64,000 nt of DNA from JAALLB01 sp017643495 (GTDB taxonomy: Bacteria; Pseudomonadota; Alphaproteobacteria; Rhizobiales; Rhizobiaceae), in contig OZ244147.1 of assembly GCA_965216105.1 (NCBI GenBank), positions 620,001 to 684,000 on the forward strand, written 5' to 3'. This document shows positions 17,819-26,557 of this stretch, piece by piece. The notes below the pieces were generated by a model that had not been told where the DNA came from, made no database searches, and worked only from the letters and a program-made list of their open reading frames with translations. A program made the translations under genes and the position numbers. Position 1 is the stretch's first letter, and each line of letters begins with the position of its first letter.

Positions 17819-18847
17819 TCAGGCAGTGAGTGCAGCTGTAAACAGAAGGAGGCCAAGTCCAAAAACCAGGAAGGCACCGAATATTTCTATGCAACGGTGT
17901 ATGAAACCTACGCGATCCTGAAGTCCGGCCACTCGAACAGCCGTGTTCTTTGCGGTAACGGCCAGCAATGCCAATGCAGATACCGTAATGCCTGTGCCAA
18001 GTGACATGGCGATGGTCGACAGAATACCGGCGAGATAAAGCCCGTTGAGAAATGCAAAGGTGAGAACGATGATCGCGCCGGTGCAAGGGCGCAGTCCGAC
18101 TGCAAGAATTGCCGACCAGGCTTCCTTCAAGCTGAAAGTGCCCTCAAGCATTTTCGGGTCCGGGGCGTGGCTATGCCCGCAGCCGCATCCATCGTCATGG
18201 GTATGGTGATGATGATGGTCATGGGAATGATCATGATGACCATCATGGTCCCCGTGTTCATGGTGATCATGCCCATCCTTGTTATCGTGCGTGTGATGAT
18301 GACCTTTTCTAAACAGTTTGGTCCATATGAGATACAGGCCGAGCAGCATAACGCAGAAGTAGCTCGATATTTCCAGATAGCCAGTCAGGTTGTCACTGCG
18401 CAGCCCTGTCCCCCGCAAAAAAAGGACCAGTGCCGTGATAAGCAGGATAGCTGTTCCGCCCTGAAGAAGGGCTGAGGCAAATGAAAGGAAAATTCCGCGC
18501 CGTGCGGCAACTTCATTTGCCAGGACGTAGGACGAGATTACTGCCTTGCCGTGGCCCGGACCGGCAGCATGGAAAATGCCATAGGCGAAGCTGAGCCCAA
18601 CCAGCCCGGTAACCTTGTAGGGATCCGTTTTCATGCCATTGAGCGCTGCAACCATGGCCTTGTAAAAGGATTGTTGCTGTTGCTGTATCCAGAACAGGAG
18701 CCCGGAAAACATGCCATCAGGACGAACAGCCTGTTGTGACCGGCCTATGCCGAGTGAACTTTGTGCAAGGGCATGATCCACGATCAACAGGATCATGGAC
18801 AGGGCAAACAGCGCTGTGATGAGGGGGCGAATACGTAAAGAGGTCAT
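17819..18847 (-). CDS. NicO-type nickel/cobalt exporter with histidine-rich loop
   Basis: 342-residue integral membrane protein with a signal-like first segment, a conserved HAAGPGHGK motif (residues 93-101) typical of the NicO/RcnA group, and about six membrane segments. Between the two halves is a strikingly His/Asp-rich cytoplasmic loop (residues 183-227; some 20 histidines) ending in CGCGHSH, which would bind divalent metals. Its ATG overlaps the stop codon of the DUF1007 gene (ATGA), so the two are translationally coupled. Family knowledge points to nickel or cobalt export; zinc or another metal is possible. Confidence 0.85.
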   Translation of the reverse strand: MTSLRIRPLITALFALSMILLIVDHALAQSSLGIGRSQQAVRPDGMFSGLLFWIQQQQQSFYKAMVAALNGMKTDPYKVTGLVGLSFAYGIFHAAGPGHGKAVISSYVLANEVAARRGIFLSFASALLQGGTAILLITALVLFLRGTGLRSDNLTGYLEISSYFCVMLLGLYLIWTKLFRKGHHHTHDNKDGHDHHEHGDHDGHHDHSHDHHHHHTHDDGCGCGHSHAPDPKMLEGTFSLKEAWSAILAVGLRPCTGAIIVLTFAFLNGLYLAGILSTIAMSLGTGITVSALALLAVTAKNTAVRVAGLQDRVGFIHRCIEIFGAFLVFGLGLLLFTAALTA

Positions 18848-19515
18848 GAACAGGAAATGTTTGCCCAGGAGTAGAATTGATCGCCAAGCTTGAGATCCGT
18901 AACGCCTTCCTGCTCGTTGAAGAAGGCTTCGCTCAATGTGTCTGCATTCTCGGCATATAGCTTGTCAAAATCGGGGTGGACGACTGTCGTATTGCAAGCC
19001 CCTGCATCAGGGCCGACAAGCTTGATGTTTGCTTCATCCATGTTGAATGCAACATAGTAACTTGTGTCACTTGCGGAGATGCGTAGAGGACCATCGTCAA
19101 ACGAGTATGGCTTGGCCGGTTCAACGGCCAGGAACATGATCATCTGGCCTCCTTCCATGTATCCTTTGAGGGCATCTGGTTCATAAAACTCGATAACCTT
19201 TTCACCGGCACGCATGGCCGTATAGAAATCATAGTCGGCAATCGATTTTTTCACGGTCGTTGTGATTTCCTCAATCTCGTCAGGATCGAGCTCACCATTT
19301 CCATTGGCATCAAAATCGAGGACAAGGGTGGAGGAAAAGAGTTCGTCGAAACGCCATACCTGCCGCAATTCTGAAAATTCACCCTTGTCGTTCCGGACAA
19401 TTTCCATGCTTGTTTCCACAAAAACGTGGGGATGAGCATTGGCGGGAATTCCTGACACTAGCAGGGATGGGCCGGTCATGGCCAGCATTGTTAACAATCT
19501 CTTGAAATGAATCAT
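18844..19515 (-). CDS. DUF1007 periplasmic protein with EF-hand-like motif
   Basis: About 223 residues from ATG 19515 (GGGTGA upstream; an in-frame GTG at 19527 is the alternative). An N-terminal signal peptide ends near IPANA, so the mature protein would begin with HPHVFVE, a possible metal-binding amino terminus. The loop DFDANGNGELDPDE has the Asp/Asn/Glu spacing of an EF-hand. DUF1007 proteins are almost always encoded next to NicO transporters, as here with a four-base overlap, and are assumed to deliver or sense the metal in the periplasm. Confidence 0.82.
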   Translation of the reverse strand: MIHFKRLLTMLAMTGPSLLVSGIPANAHPHVFVETSMEIVRNDKGEFSELRQVWRFDELFSSTLVLDFDANGNGELDPDEIEEITTTVKKSIADYDFYTAMRAGEKVIEFYEPDALKGYMEGGQMIMFLAVEPAKPYSFDDGPLRISASDTSYYVAFNMDEANIKLVGPDAGACNTTVVHPDFDKLYAENADTLSEAFFNEQEGVTDLKLGDQFYSWANISCS

Positions 19516-19652
19516 GGCAGTGTTCACCCGAACTTAGATGGCAACCGATAAACAGCAATGCTGTGGCGAATGTTAGGCAATCACAGTTTGCTTGGCTGAA
19601 GATTGTCGCAAAAGTGTTCACCTCTTTGGCGCCGGACGAAATGACCTGATGA

Positions 19653-20552
19653 TCAATCCGTTCGTTTCTTCTTGAACCAGTCAGACAGGAAGTCGACAAA
19701 CACGCGGACCTTGCCGGGCACGTGTCGGCGGTGTGGATAAACGGCATAGATCCCGCCTCCGGACGGAATGCGGTCCTCAAGAAGTGAAATCAGGGTGCCA
19801 TCTTCCAGTTCTGCTTCAATGGAAAATTCCGGGATCAAAGCGATGCCAAGTCCTGCCAGGGCTGCCCGTCTTGCAACTTCAGGGCTGTTTACCTCAATAT
19901 TACCCCGTACCGGCACAGAATATTCTTCGCCGGTATCGTCGAGGAAACACCAGTTGGCCCGCCGCATCATGTTGGTGTCCACAATGCAGGGGAGGTCACC
20001 CAGATCGTTGGGGCTTTCAGGCGGTCCGTATTTCTCCAGAAATGAAGGTGCCGCACACAGAATAACACGAAAGCTGTCGAGCTTCTTTGCAATCAGGGTG
20101 GAGTCGGCCAAGCGGGAAATCCGGATTGCCACGTCGAAACCGTCTTCCACCATGTCTACCATCGCATCATCAAGATTGATGTCGAGGGTGATGTCGGGAT
20201 AGGCGAGAGCAAACTCCACGATGGGAAGCCCGATTTCCAGGTCGGTCAGGGAACGCGGCGCAGAAATGCGAAGCCGCCCCTTGTGACCGGTCCCTGCCTC
20301 GCGAACGGTATCCTGCAGGTCATTGACCTTTTGAAGAATTTCCAGTGCGGAACGATGAAAGACCTCGCCAGCTTCCGTCAGGGAAAACTGTCGGGTTGTC
20401 CGGTTGAGAAGAAGGATGCCGAGTTCATCTTCCAGTTCACGGACATATTTCGACATCAGTGCCTTCGAGCGGCCGATCTTGCGGGCGGCTGCGGAAAACC
20501 CTTCAGCTTCCACCACATCGACAAAGGCCTGCATTCTGGTCAGTGTGTCCAA
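19653..20552 (-). CDS. LysR-family transcriptional regulator
   Basis: 299 residues: N-terminal winged helix-turn-helix (about 4-62, FSAAARKIGRSKALMSKYVRELE) and a LysR substrate-binding domain (about 88-290). The start is a TTG at 20552, chosen because it gives the family-typical opening DTLTRMQAFVDVVE. It belongs to the large group related to DhcR/PA0477-type regulators; the effector is unknown. It lies 27 bases downstream of pyk on the same strand and is not obviously divergent from a target, so its regulon cannot be inferred from position. Confidence 0.9.
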   Translation of the reverse strand: MDTLTRMQAFVDVVEAEGFSAAARKIGRSKALMSKYVRELEDELGILLLNRTTRQFSLTEAGEVFHRSALEILQKVNDLQDTVREAGTGHKGRLRISAPRSLTDLEIGLPIVEFALAYPDITLDINLDDAMVDMVEDGFDVAIRISRLADSTLIAKKLDSFRVILCAAPSFLEKYGPPESPNDLGDLPCIVDTNMMRRANWCFLDDTGEEYSVPVRGNIEVNSPEVARRAALAGLGIALIPEFSIEAELEDGTLISLLEDRIPSGGGIYAVYPHRRHVPGKVRVFVDFLSDWFKKKRTD

Positions 20553-20579
20553 ACGTCCACTCCCTGTCCCGTGGTCTGC

Positions 20580-22016
20580 CTAAACGCCGGACTGTCCGTC
20601 CGATCCCACAAAGGCAATGCGCAGCATGTTGGTGGCGCCGGGTGTGCGGAGCGGCACACCTGCCGTGATGATCAGACGGTCACCCGGTTCGGCAAAGTCC
20701 TCGTCATGGGCAATCCGGCAGGCCCGGTCGACCATGTCGTCAAGGTCGTAGGCATCCTGGGTTACAACGCAATGCAGTCCCCATACCATGGCCAGCTTGC
20801 GCGCTGTACGCAGAACCGGGGAAAGGGCAACGACCGGGATTGATGGCCGTTCACGAGCGGCTCTCATGCCGGTGGCACCCGATGCGGTGTAGCAGACAAT
20901 TGCAGAAAGATTGAGTGTTTCGGCAATCTGGCGTGCAGCAAGTGCGATCGCATCTGCGCCGGTTGGTTGTGGTTCGCCACGCTGTGCAGAAATGATGGAA
21001 GCGTAGTTTGCATCCTGTTCGATCTGCGTGGCAATGCTGTCCATCATTGCCACAGCTTCGACAGGATAATCGCCAACTGCAGATTCAGCAGAAAGCATAA
21101 TCGCATCCGCCCCTTCAAAGACTGCTGTTCCGACATCGGATACTTCGGCCCGGGTGGGGGAGGGTGCAGAAATCATGGATTCCAGCATCTGGGTTGCAAC
21201 AACTACCGGTTTGCCGGCTGTTCGGCATGCCCGGACCATGCGTTTTTGAAGTCCGGGAAGCTGTTCTATCGGCATTTCGACACCAAGGTCACCGCGGGCA
21301 ACCATGATTGCGTCCGACAACTCGATAATCTCGTTAAGTTTGCCAACTGCCTGGGGTTTTTCGATCTTGGAGAGTACTCCGACTTTGCCCTGGGCGATCT
21401 TGCGAACTTCTGCAACGTCTTCGGGGCGCTGGACAAAGGAAATGGCTACCCAGTCGACTTCCGCATCAAGGGCTGCATCAAGGTCCTTGTAATCCTTTGG
21501 TGTGAGGGACCCGACGCCAAGCTCGGTATCCGGCAGGCTTACACCCTTGCGGCTGGAAAGGGTGGTGCCGCTTATCACTTCAGCGGTCACCTTGTCCTTT
21601 ACGGCACGGGTGACGTTCAATGTCACCTTGCCATCGTCAATCAGGATACGGTCGCCTTTGGAAACCGATTTCAGGATTTCAGGATGCGGAATGCAAACGC
21701 GTTTCTTCGTGCCCGGCTTTTTGTCTGAATCGAACGTGATCTTGTCACCGGGAGCAATTTCAATGCTGTCGTCTGAAAAATTGCCAAGCCGGAACTTTGG
21801 CCCCTGGAGATCGGCGAGAATACCGATTGGCCTGCCGACTTCCTTTTCCACGCTCCGGATTGTGGCAACGAGTTCATTGAGTACTTCATGGCTTGAATGG
21901 CTCATGTTGATGCGGAATACATCTGCTCCGGCCATGAACAGTTCGTGGATTTTTTCCTTCGAACTTGATGCGGGACCCAGTGTGGCAAGGATCTTGGTCC
22001 TGCGGTTGCGATACAT
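20580..22016 (-). CDS. pyk: pyruvate kinase
   Basis: Transfers phosphate from phosphoenolpyruvate to ADP at the end of glycolysis. 478 residues with the complete family pattern: TKILATLGPAS at the start, the substrate motif FRINMSHSSHE, the active-site block LSKIEKPQAV with its catalytic lysine, and the MVARGDLGVEMP motif, followed by a C-terminal domain. The DUF1036 gene upstream ends in TAATG that overlaps the pyk start by one base, so the two are translationally coupled, as seen in other rhizobia. Confidence 0.96.
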   Translation of the reverse strand: MYRNRRTKILATLGPASSSKEKIHELFMAGADVFRINMSHSSHEVLNELVATIRSVEKEVGRPIGILADLQGPKFRLGNFSDDSIEIAPGDKITFDSDKKPGTKKRVCIPHPEILKSVSKGDRILIDDGKVTLNVTRAVKDKVTAEVISGTTLSSRKGVSLPDTELGVGSLTPKDYKDLDAALDAEVDWVAISFVQRPEDVAEVRKIAQGKVGVLSKIEKPQAVGKLNEIIELSDAIMVARGDLGVEMPIEQLPGLQKRMVRACRTAGKPVVVATQMLESMISAPSPTRAEVSDVGTAVFEGADAIMLSAESAVGDYPVEAVAMMDSIATQIEQDANYASIISAQRGEPQPTGADAIALAARQIAETLNLSAIVCYTASGATGMRAARERPSIPVVALSPVLRTARKLAMVWGLHCVVTQDAYDLDDMVDRACRIAHDEDFAEPGDRLIITAGVPLRTPGATNMLRIAFVGSDGQSGV

Positions 22017-22489
22017 TACTGGCTAGCCTCCGTTTGCGGTTGGGCAGACTGCCCCTGTTCTGTCAGCCGGACCATCCAGCTTGTACGGTTTCCGGTGTCG
22101 ATTTCGAAGAAACCGGTCTTGACCAATCCACGCTTGAAACAGTCCTGGACCCCTTCAATGCGAAACTCCCGCTCTTGCGTGCACAGGAATACGTCTCCCC
22201 GCCACTGGCCACCATTGTCGGCATCTTCTGCATAAATGTAGTAAAAGCGGGAGCTTAAATCGCCCTCGATGAGGGAACTGCAGGTTTCCGGCGGAAGTTG
22301 GAACCAGCCTTCGGAAACCCAAGTGCCTTCCTCACGATAGCCAAGGGCGGCCCCGACAAGGCTTTTCGTGTCATTGCAAATTCTGAAATCGGCCCTTGCC
22401 TCGACCGTTCCGAAGAATGCATTGCCCGGCAGCAAGAAAAGCAGGAACATGCCAGAAAACAGCAGACCCTTTAACGTGTGACTTGTCAC
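22016..22489 (-). CDS. DUF1036 secreted protein
   Basis: 157 residues, probable signal peptide (hydrophobic 8-26, processing near VEARA), then the DUF1036 domain starting DFRICNDTKSLVGAALGY. It has conserved cysteines (CNDT, CSSLI, FLCTQ, DCFKRG) that may form disulfides in the periplasm. The start is a GTG at 22489 without a strong ribosome site. Role unknown; the coupling to pyk is the one contextual clue. Confidence 0.82.
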   Translation of the reverse strand: MTSHTLKGLLFSGMFLLFLLPGNAFFGTVEARADFRICNDTKSLVGAALGYREEGTWVSEGWFQLPPETCSSLIEGDLSSRFYYIYAEDADNGGQWRGDVFLCTQEREFRIEGVQDCFKRGLVKTGFFEIDTGNRTSWMVRLTEQGQSAQPQTEASQ

Positions 22490-22591
22490 TGTCTAACCCC
22501 GATCAGGCGGTGATGAATGATTCACCAACATGTTGTCCCGCACCCCCGATTCGATGTCAACATGACAAGACCCATGACGAGCCTCTCGCTG

Positions 22592-23500
22592 TCAGGTTTT
22601 TGTTTCCCGTTTTGGCCGGGAGAACCATACACCGGCAAGGATCAGGATACCTCCTGCAATCTCCATAGGTCCCAGATGTTCGTCAAACAGTACCCATCCC
22701 GAAACAGCGGCTGCAACGGCCTCAATGAAAATGACAAGTGAGGAAAACATTGCAGTCAGCGAGCCGAGTGCAATGGTTACAAGCCCTTGTCCTCCGGCAT
22801 GGGTGAAGGCACCCAGCGAAAAGAGTGCTGCCCAGCCCTTCCAGGTTTCCGGGAAGAAACTGCCACCTAGGAACAGAGCAATCACGAACAGGCACAGGGT
22901 GGTTATGCAGGTTGACGTGAAAAACAGGTTGCCGCTTTTTGCGGTGCTTCTGCCAAAGCGCATGGCAAGAAAATACAGTCCGAGAAAAACCGAAGTAATC
23001 AGTCCGTAAATATCTCCCAGCAGGCGTTCCGGATTGAATTGCACGGACGCGCTGATCAGCAATGCAAGTCCGATCAGGCACAGGCCCAAACCGCCCATCG
23101 CCCGTAGCGGGGTGGATTCACCGATGGTGAAACGAGAAAGGAGAACGACCCATACGGGTGCCATGCACCCCATGAAGGTAGCATTGGCCATTGTGGTGTT
23201 GAGGATGGAAAGGTGCCAGAAGGTCAGGTCTCCGGCAAAGAAAATACCGGCCAATATTGCAGGTTTTGAAAAATTCGGCTTGAAGCGCATGCCGCTGCGT
23301 TTTGCTTCCCAGATCGCCCAGAATGCAAGAAAAGGCAGGGCAAACAGTACCCGCCAGAAAGCACTGACAAAGGAACTGGTTTCTGCTGCGCGCACGAAAA
23401 CGGGCGAAAAGCCCATGATGACGCCGCCCAGCACAAGGGCCGAGAAAGCTGCCGCAAAACTCAGCTGCACGACGGTTGAGGTGATTTTGGGTGTTGTCAT
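22592..23500 (-). CDS. EamA/DMT-family transporter
   Basis: 302-residue inner-membrane protein with about ten predicted membrane segments in two EamA repeats (about 15-145 and 160-295). Typical features include FSPVFVRAAETSSFVSAFWR near the N-terminus and GWVLFDEHLGPMEIAGG near the end. Family members export amino acids, nucleosides or other metabolites; the substrate is not deducible. It is divergent from the DUF1244 gene, with 176 bases in between. Confidence 0.88.
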   Translation of the reverse strand: MTTPKITSTVVQLSFAAAFSALVLGGVIMGFSPVFVRAAETSSFVSAFWRVLFALPFLAFWAIWEAKRSGMRFKPNFSKPAILAGIFFAGDLTFWHLSILNTTMANATFMGCMAPVWVVLLSRFTIGESTPLRAMGGLGLCLIGLALLISASVQFNPERLLGDIYGLITSVFLGLYFLAMRFGRSTAKSGNLFFTSTCITTLCLFVIALFLGGSFFPETWKGWAALFSLGAFTHAGGQGLVTIALGSLTAMFSSLVIFIEAVAAAVSGWVLFDEHLGPMEIAGGILILAGVWFSRPKRETKT

Positions 23501-23676
23501 TGCGAATGTGCGAACCGGGAACTACATCAGAATGGATATCAAGCCCTATCGTGCCGGAACGATGCGGACAAGATGAATTTTTTCATATGACATTTCCGGT
23601 ATGATTATGGGAATGAATTTGCTGGAGATGTTTCAGGGCATTCGCCCGGCAGAGAATTTGGACAAGGAGAGATTTG

Positions 23677-23970
23677 ATGGATGAAGCTACGAAAACAGAA
23701 CTGGAAGCTGCGGCCTTCCGGCGTATGGTGCAACACTTTCGTGAACGCACTGATGTACAAAACATTGACATGATGAATCTTGCCGGTTTCTGCCGGAATT
23801 GTCTTTCCAGGTGGTATCAGGAAGCTGCAAATGCCAAAGGAATAGACATGGACAAACTGGAAGCCAGGGAAATTGTTTATGGTATGCCGTTTAATGAATG
23901 GAAGGCAAAATACCAGACTGATGCGACGCCCGAGCAAAAGGCGGCATTTGAGGAAACCCACAAGCATTGA
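23677..23970 (+). CDS. DUF1244 family protein
   Basis: 97 residues from ATG 23677, with AAGGAG seven bases upstream. Small, soluble and acidic, with the conserved core FCRNCLSRWY (two cysteines in CXXC form) and KLEAREIVYGMPFNEWK. It matches the DUF1244 family found across proteobacteria, for which a fold is known but no function. It is followed by gapR 111 bases downstream on the same strand. Confidence 0.88.
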   Translation: MDEATKTELEAAAFRRMVQHFRERTDVQNIDMMNLAGFCRNCLSRWYQEAANAKGIDMDKLEAREIVYGMPFNEWKAKYQTDATPEQKAAFEETHKH

Positions 23971-24081
23971 TGCTTTCGGTTGGCGCTGTTTTCGAATCGT
24001 GCTAGCCGCTGATAAATTCGGCATGGTGCGCGCACGAAGCAAGTGTGATGACCGTGTTACGTTCTGCCACAGGAGAATTAC

Positions 24082-24360
24082 ATGTCCGACATGATGGTTG
24101 CGCGTGAGCAACTCAGATCAATCGTTGAGCGCATTGAGCGGCTTGAAGAAGAGAAGAAGGTGATTGCTGATGACATTCGCGATATCTATGCAGAAGCCAA
24201 AGCAAACGGTTTTGACACCAAGGTGCTGCGCCAGGTCGTAACGCTGCGCAAGAAAGACATGACTGAAAGGCAGGAGCAGGAAGCAATCCGGGACTTGTAT
24301 CTGCAGGCGCTGGGAATGCTTCCCGATTTTGAAGAGGACAGTTCTGCCCCTACTGCCTGA
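24082..24360 (+). CDS. gapR: GapR-family (DUF2312) DNA-binding protein
   Basis: 92 residues. Helical throughout, with VERIERLEEEKKVIADDIRD forming the coiled-coil dimer and AKANGFDTKVLRQVVTLRKKD matching the DNA-clamping part of Caulobacter GapR, which binds overtwisted AT-rich DNA ahead of replication and transcription. RBS AGGAG lies six bases before ATG 24082. The last 11 bases overlap the convergent DUF882 gene. Confidence in the family is high; the chromosome-structuring role is by homology. Confidence 0.88.
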   Translation: MSDMMVAREQLRSIVERIERLEEEKKVIADDIRDIYAEAKANGFDTKVLRQVVTLRKKDMTERQEQEAIRDLYLQALGMLPDFEEDSSAPTA

Positions 24361-26329
24361 AGCGGGTAAAGCTCAGGAATTCGAGCGAGCTACCGGAGAA
24401 CCCTTCGGTGAAATCGCGAATGGTGTCACGGCTGAAGCCACTGGAAAGCACTGTATCGGGACGTTCACGAATGATGTTGCGTCCGTAGGCAGGAGGTCTG
24501 ATATCAGCAATTTCGGCTATGCTGGCATCAGCAGCTAGAGCCCATTTGCCGACCAGCCGCTCATTCAGGTTTGCGTTCTTGAACTGCTCCAGTGAAAGCT
24601 GGCTGTTTGCTGTGTCCTTTGTCTCGGAGACATCATCAAAACTTGCAGTTTGCGTCAGCGCCGTTGTGCGGGACGGGTTTCTGACGGGAACAGGAATTCC
24701 TGCCAATCGTATGTCATTTGTTTCTGTGGCAGCGGGGGTGTCATCAACAGCATTTTCAATGCCGGTTTCATTGCCCAACTGGTTTGACAGTGCAGTTTGT
24801 GTTGCCGGTGCTGGCCGTCTCACAGGTGTAATGGTTGCCGCCGAATTGTCGGTTCCGCTTGCAGCATAGCCCACCAAGCTTGTTTCAGGTGTACTGCTTT
24901 CGGTGCTGCCGTCCAGTGATGCCAGTGCCTGTGCCGTATCGCGCGGAGGCTGGGCTGCCGTTGCATCGGGTACCGCAATCTGCGGGCGAGGAACGTTTCT
25001 TTCCTGTGTGCGGTCAACAGAGGCGATTGCAACCGACGGTGGCCCGAAGCGGTCCGGGTCAGGAGTGGCGGCTGCGAAAGTCACGTTGGCGGGTTGTTCA
25101 GTTACAGGCGTGTTGATTGCACTGTATACTTCCCTGCGCAAATCCTGGATTTCGGTAGGTGAGAGGGCGGCAACCTGCGTGTTCCCAGATGGCTCGGCAG
25201 GGGCTTGTGTATTTGCGACCAGAGCCAGGGATTCAATTGCCTCATCCTGCCGGGTTGCCTGAACGGGGACCGGTACGGCCTGTGCAATCTGCTGTTCGTT
25301 CAATTGTTCCTGCACGCTCTCACTCTCAGGGTTTTCCTGATTGACAACGAGCTCGGTTGTGTTTGCAGCAATCTCACGAGGTGCAAATACCGGGACCGGG
25401 ACGCTGTCAGGTGAAAGTTCGGCGATCAGGTTTTCTGCCTGGACTGCGGGCTCTTCCGGCTGTGGTTGCGGTGTCGCCGTGGCTGGCGCAGCTGTCGTTA
25501 CTGTTGGAACGGCTTTTGGAGTAGCACTTGCTGATGGAGTATCATCATCATCGTCGTCATCACGACCAAGCAGTTTTGCGAAGAAGTTTGGCTTCTTTTC
25601 AATTTCCTCAGCCTTTGCAACGACAATCTTGCCACTCGTTGCCTTCTCGTATCGTGCCTTGGCAATATTGTAGCCCGGTAGCGGCTTGCCGTCCGTTGGA
25701 ACGTGCAGCGTCTTGCCGTTCGGGAAAATCCGGACCAGTTCACGGCGGGTCATGCGTGGCCAGTGGCGAACGCGCCCGGTGTCGAAGTGGACGAACGGAG
25801 AGCCGGATTTCGGATAGTAACCAACGCCGCCAATGCCCTTTTTCAAACCGATTTCGCGAAGTTTCGCGAGTTTTACGCCAGGAATGAAGAAGTCGAGGGC
25901 TTTGCCGAGTGAGTGCTGGCTCTTTTTGGCAACGCCCCTACCGCGTTTGCGGAGAAGGTTGTTGGTTGCAAGAGAGCGATATGCGGAAATGACATGAATG
26001 TGCTGGCGGCTGCCGGTTTCCTGATAAACTTCCCAGATAAGATCAAGCAGTTTCGGATCCATCTTGGTGGGTTCGTTACGACGCCAGTCGCGCAGGAAAT
26101 GGTTGATCTTTTTCAGACCGCCGGAAATGTACTTGCCATTGCGCTTGAACGTTATTTCATCGCGTTCGCCGGTGTGCAAAAAGTACAGCTTCAACGAGCG
26201 TGTTTCTGCACCGGCAGAGGCTACAGGCATGATTGTAAAGGCAAAGGTCGCAAACACGAGCGCAACCACAGTCCTCGCAAGGACCGTGCTGTACATCCCA
26301 CCCTGAAGCAGGTGCCGTTGCGATTGCAT
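24350..26329 (-). CDS. DUF882 (peptidase M15-like) protein with long disordered C-terminal extension
   Basis: About 659 residues from ATG 26329 (GGAAG five bases upstream; ATG 26296 is an alternative and a TTG at 26374 is unlikely). A hydrophobic export segment is followed by the DUF882 domain in the first third, with zinc-ligand-like residues in SQHSLGKALDF and FVHFDTGRVRHW; this fold is related to D,D- or L,D-carboxypeptidases of the M15 family. The remaining roughly 400 residues are Ala/Thr/Pro/Gln-rich and probably disordered. It is likely an envelope protein acting on or near peptidoglycan. It converges with gapR with an 11-base overlap. Confidence 0.8.
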   Translation of the reverse strand: MQSQRHLLQGGMYSTVLARTVVALVFATFAFTIMPVASAGAETRSLKLYFLHTGERDEITFKRNGKYISGGLKKINHFLRDWRRNEPTKMDPKLLDLIWEVYQETGSRQHIHVISAYRSLATNNLLRKRGRGVAKKSQHSLGKALDFFIPGVKLAKLREIGLKKGIGGVGYYPKSGSPFVHFDTGRVRHWPRMTRRELVRIFPNGKTLHVPTDGKPLPGYNIAKARYEKATSGKIVVAKAEEIEKKPNFFAKLLGRDDDDDDDTPSASATPKAVPTVTTAAPATATPQPQPEEPAVQAENLIAELSPDSVPVPVFAPREIAANTTELVVNQENPESESVQEQLNEQQIAQAVPVPVQATRQDEAIESLALVANTQAPAEPSGNTQVAALSPTEIQDLRREVYSAINTPVTEQPANVTFAAATPDPDRFGPPSVAIASVDRTQERNVPRPQIAVPDATAAQPPRDTAQALASLDGSTESSTPETSLVGYAASGTDNSAATITPVRRPAPATQTALSNQLGNETGIENAVDDTPAATETNDIRLAGIPVPVRNPSRTTALTQTASFDDVSETKDTANSQLSLEQFKNANLNERLVGKWALAADASIAEIADIRPPAYGRNIIRERPDTVLSSGFSRDTIRDFTEGFSGSSLEFLSFTRFRQ

Positions 26330-26557
26330 CACAGCTTCCAAATCGAAAATGACTTCCCCGGCATACTCTGCCAACTCATGTGCGGCACCCAGTCTTAAAC
26401 CGATATGGTTAACAGTTAGTGCGTTAGACTATAGAGTCGAAAAAATACCCCGTAAATTCCCTTCTACCGGCACAAACCAGCAAAATGCGGTCAGACGATG
26501 GCAACGGGAACCAGGATAAGCAATTCGAATAAGCCTTTGGTTAACAAATTGTCAACT

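Noticed and set aside
26541..26555. CtrA box TTAA-N7-TCAA near the end of the sigma-54 regulator gene
   Set aside because: One mismatch, and it lies just after a stop codon and more than 200 bases from the nearest start; likely chance.
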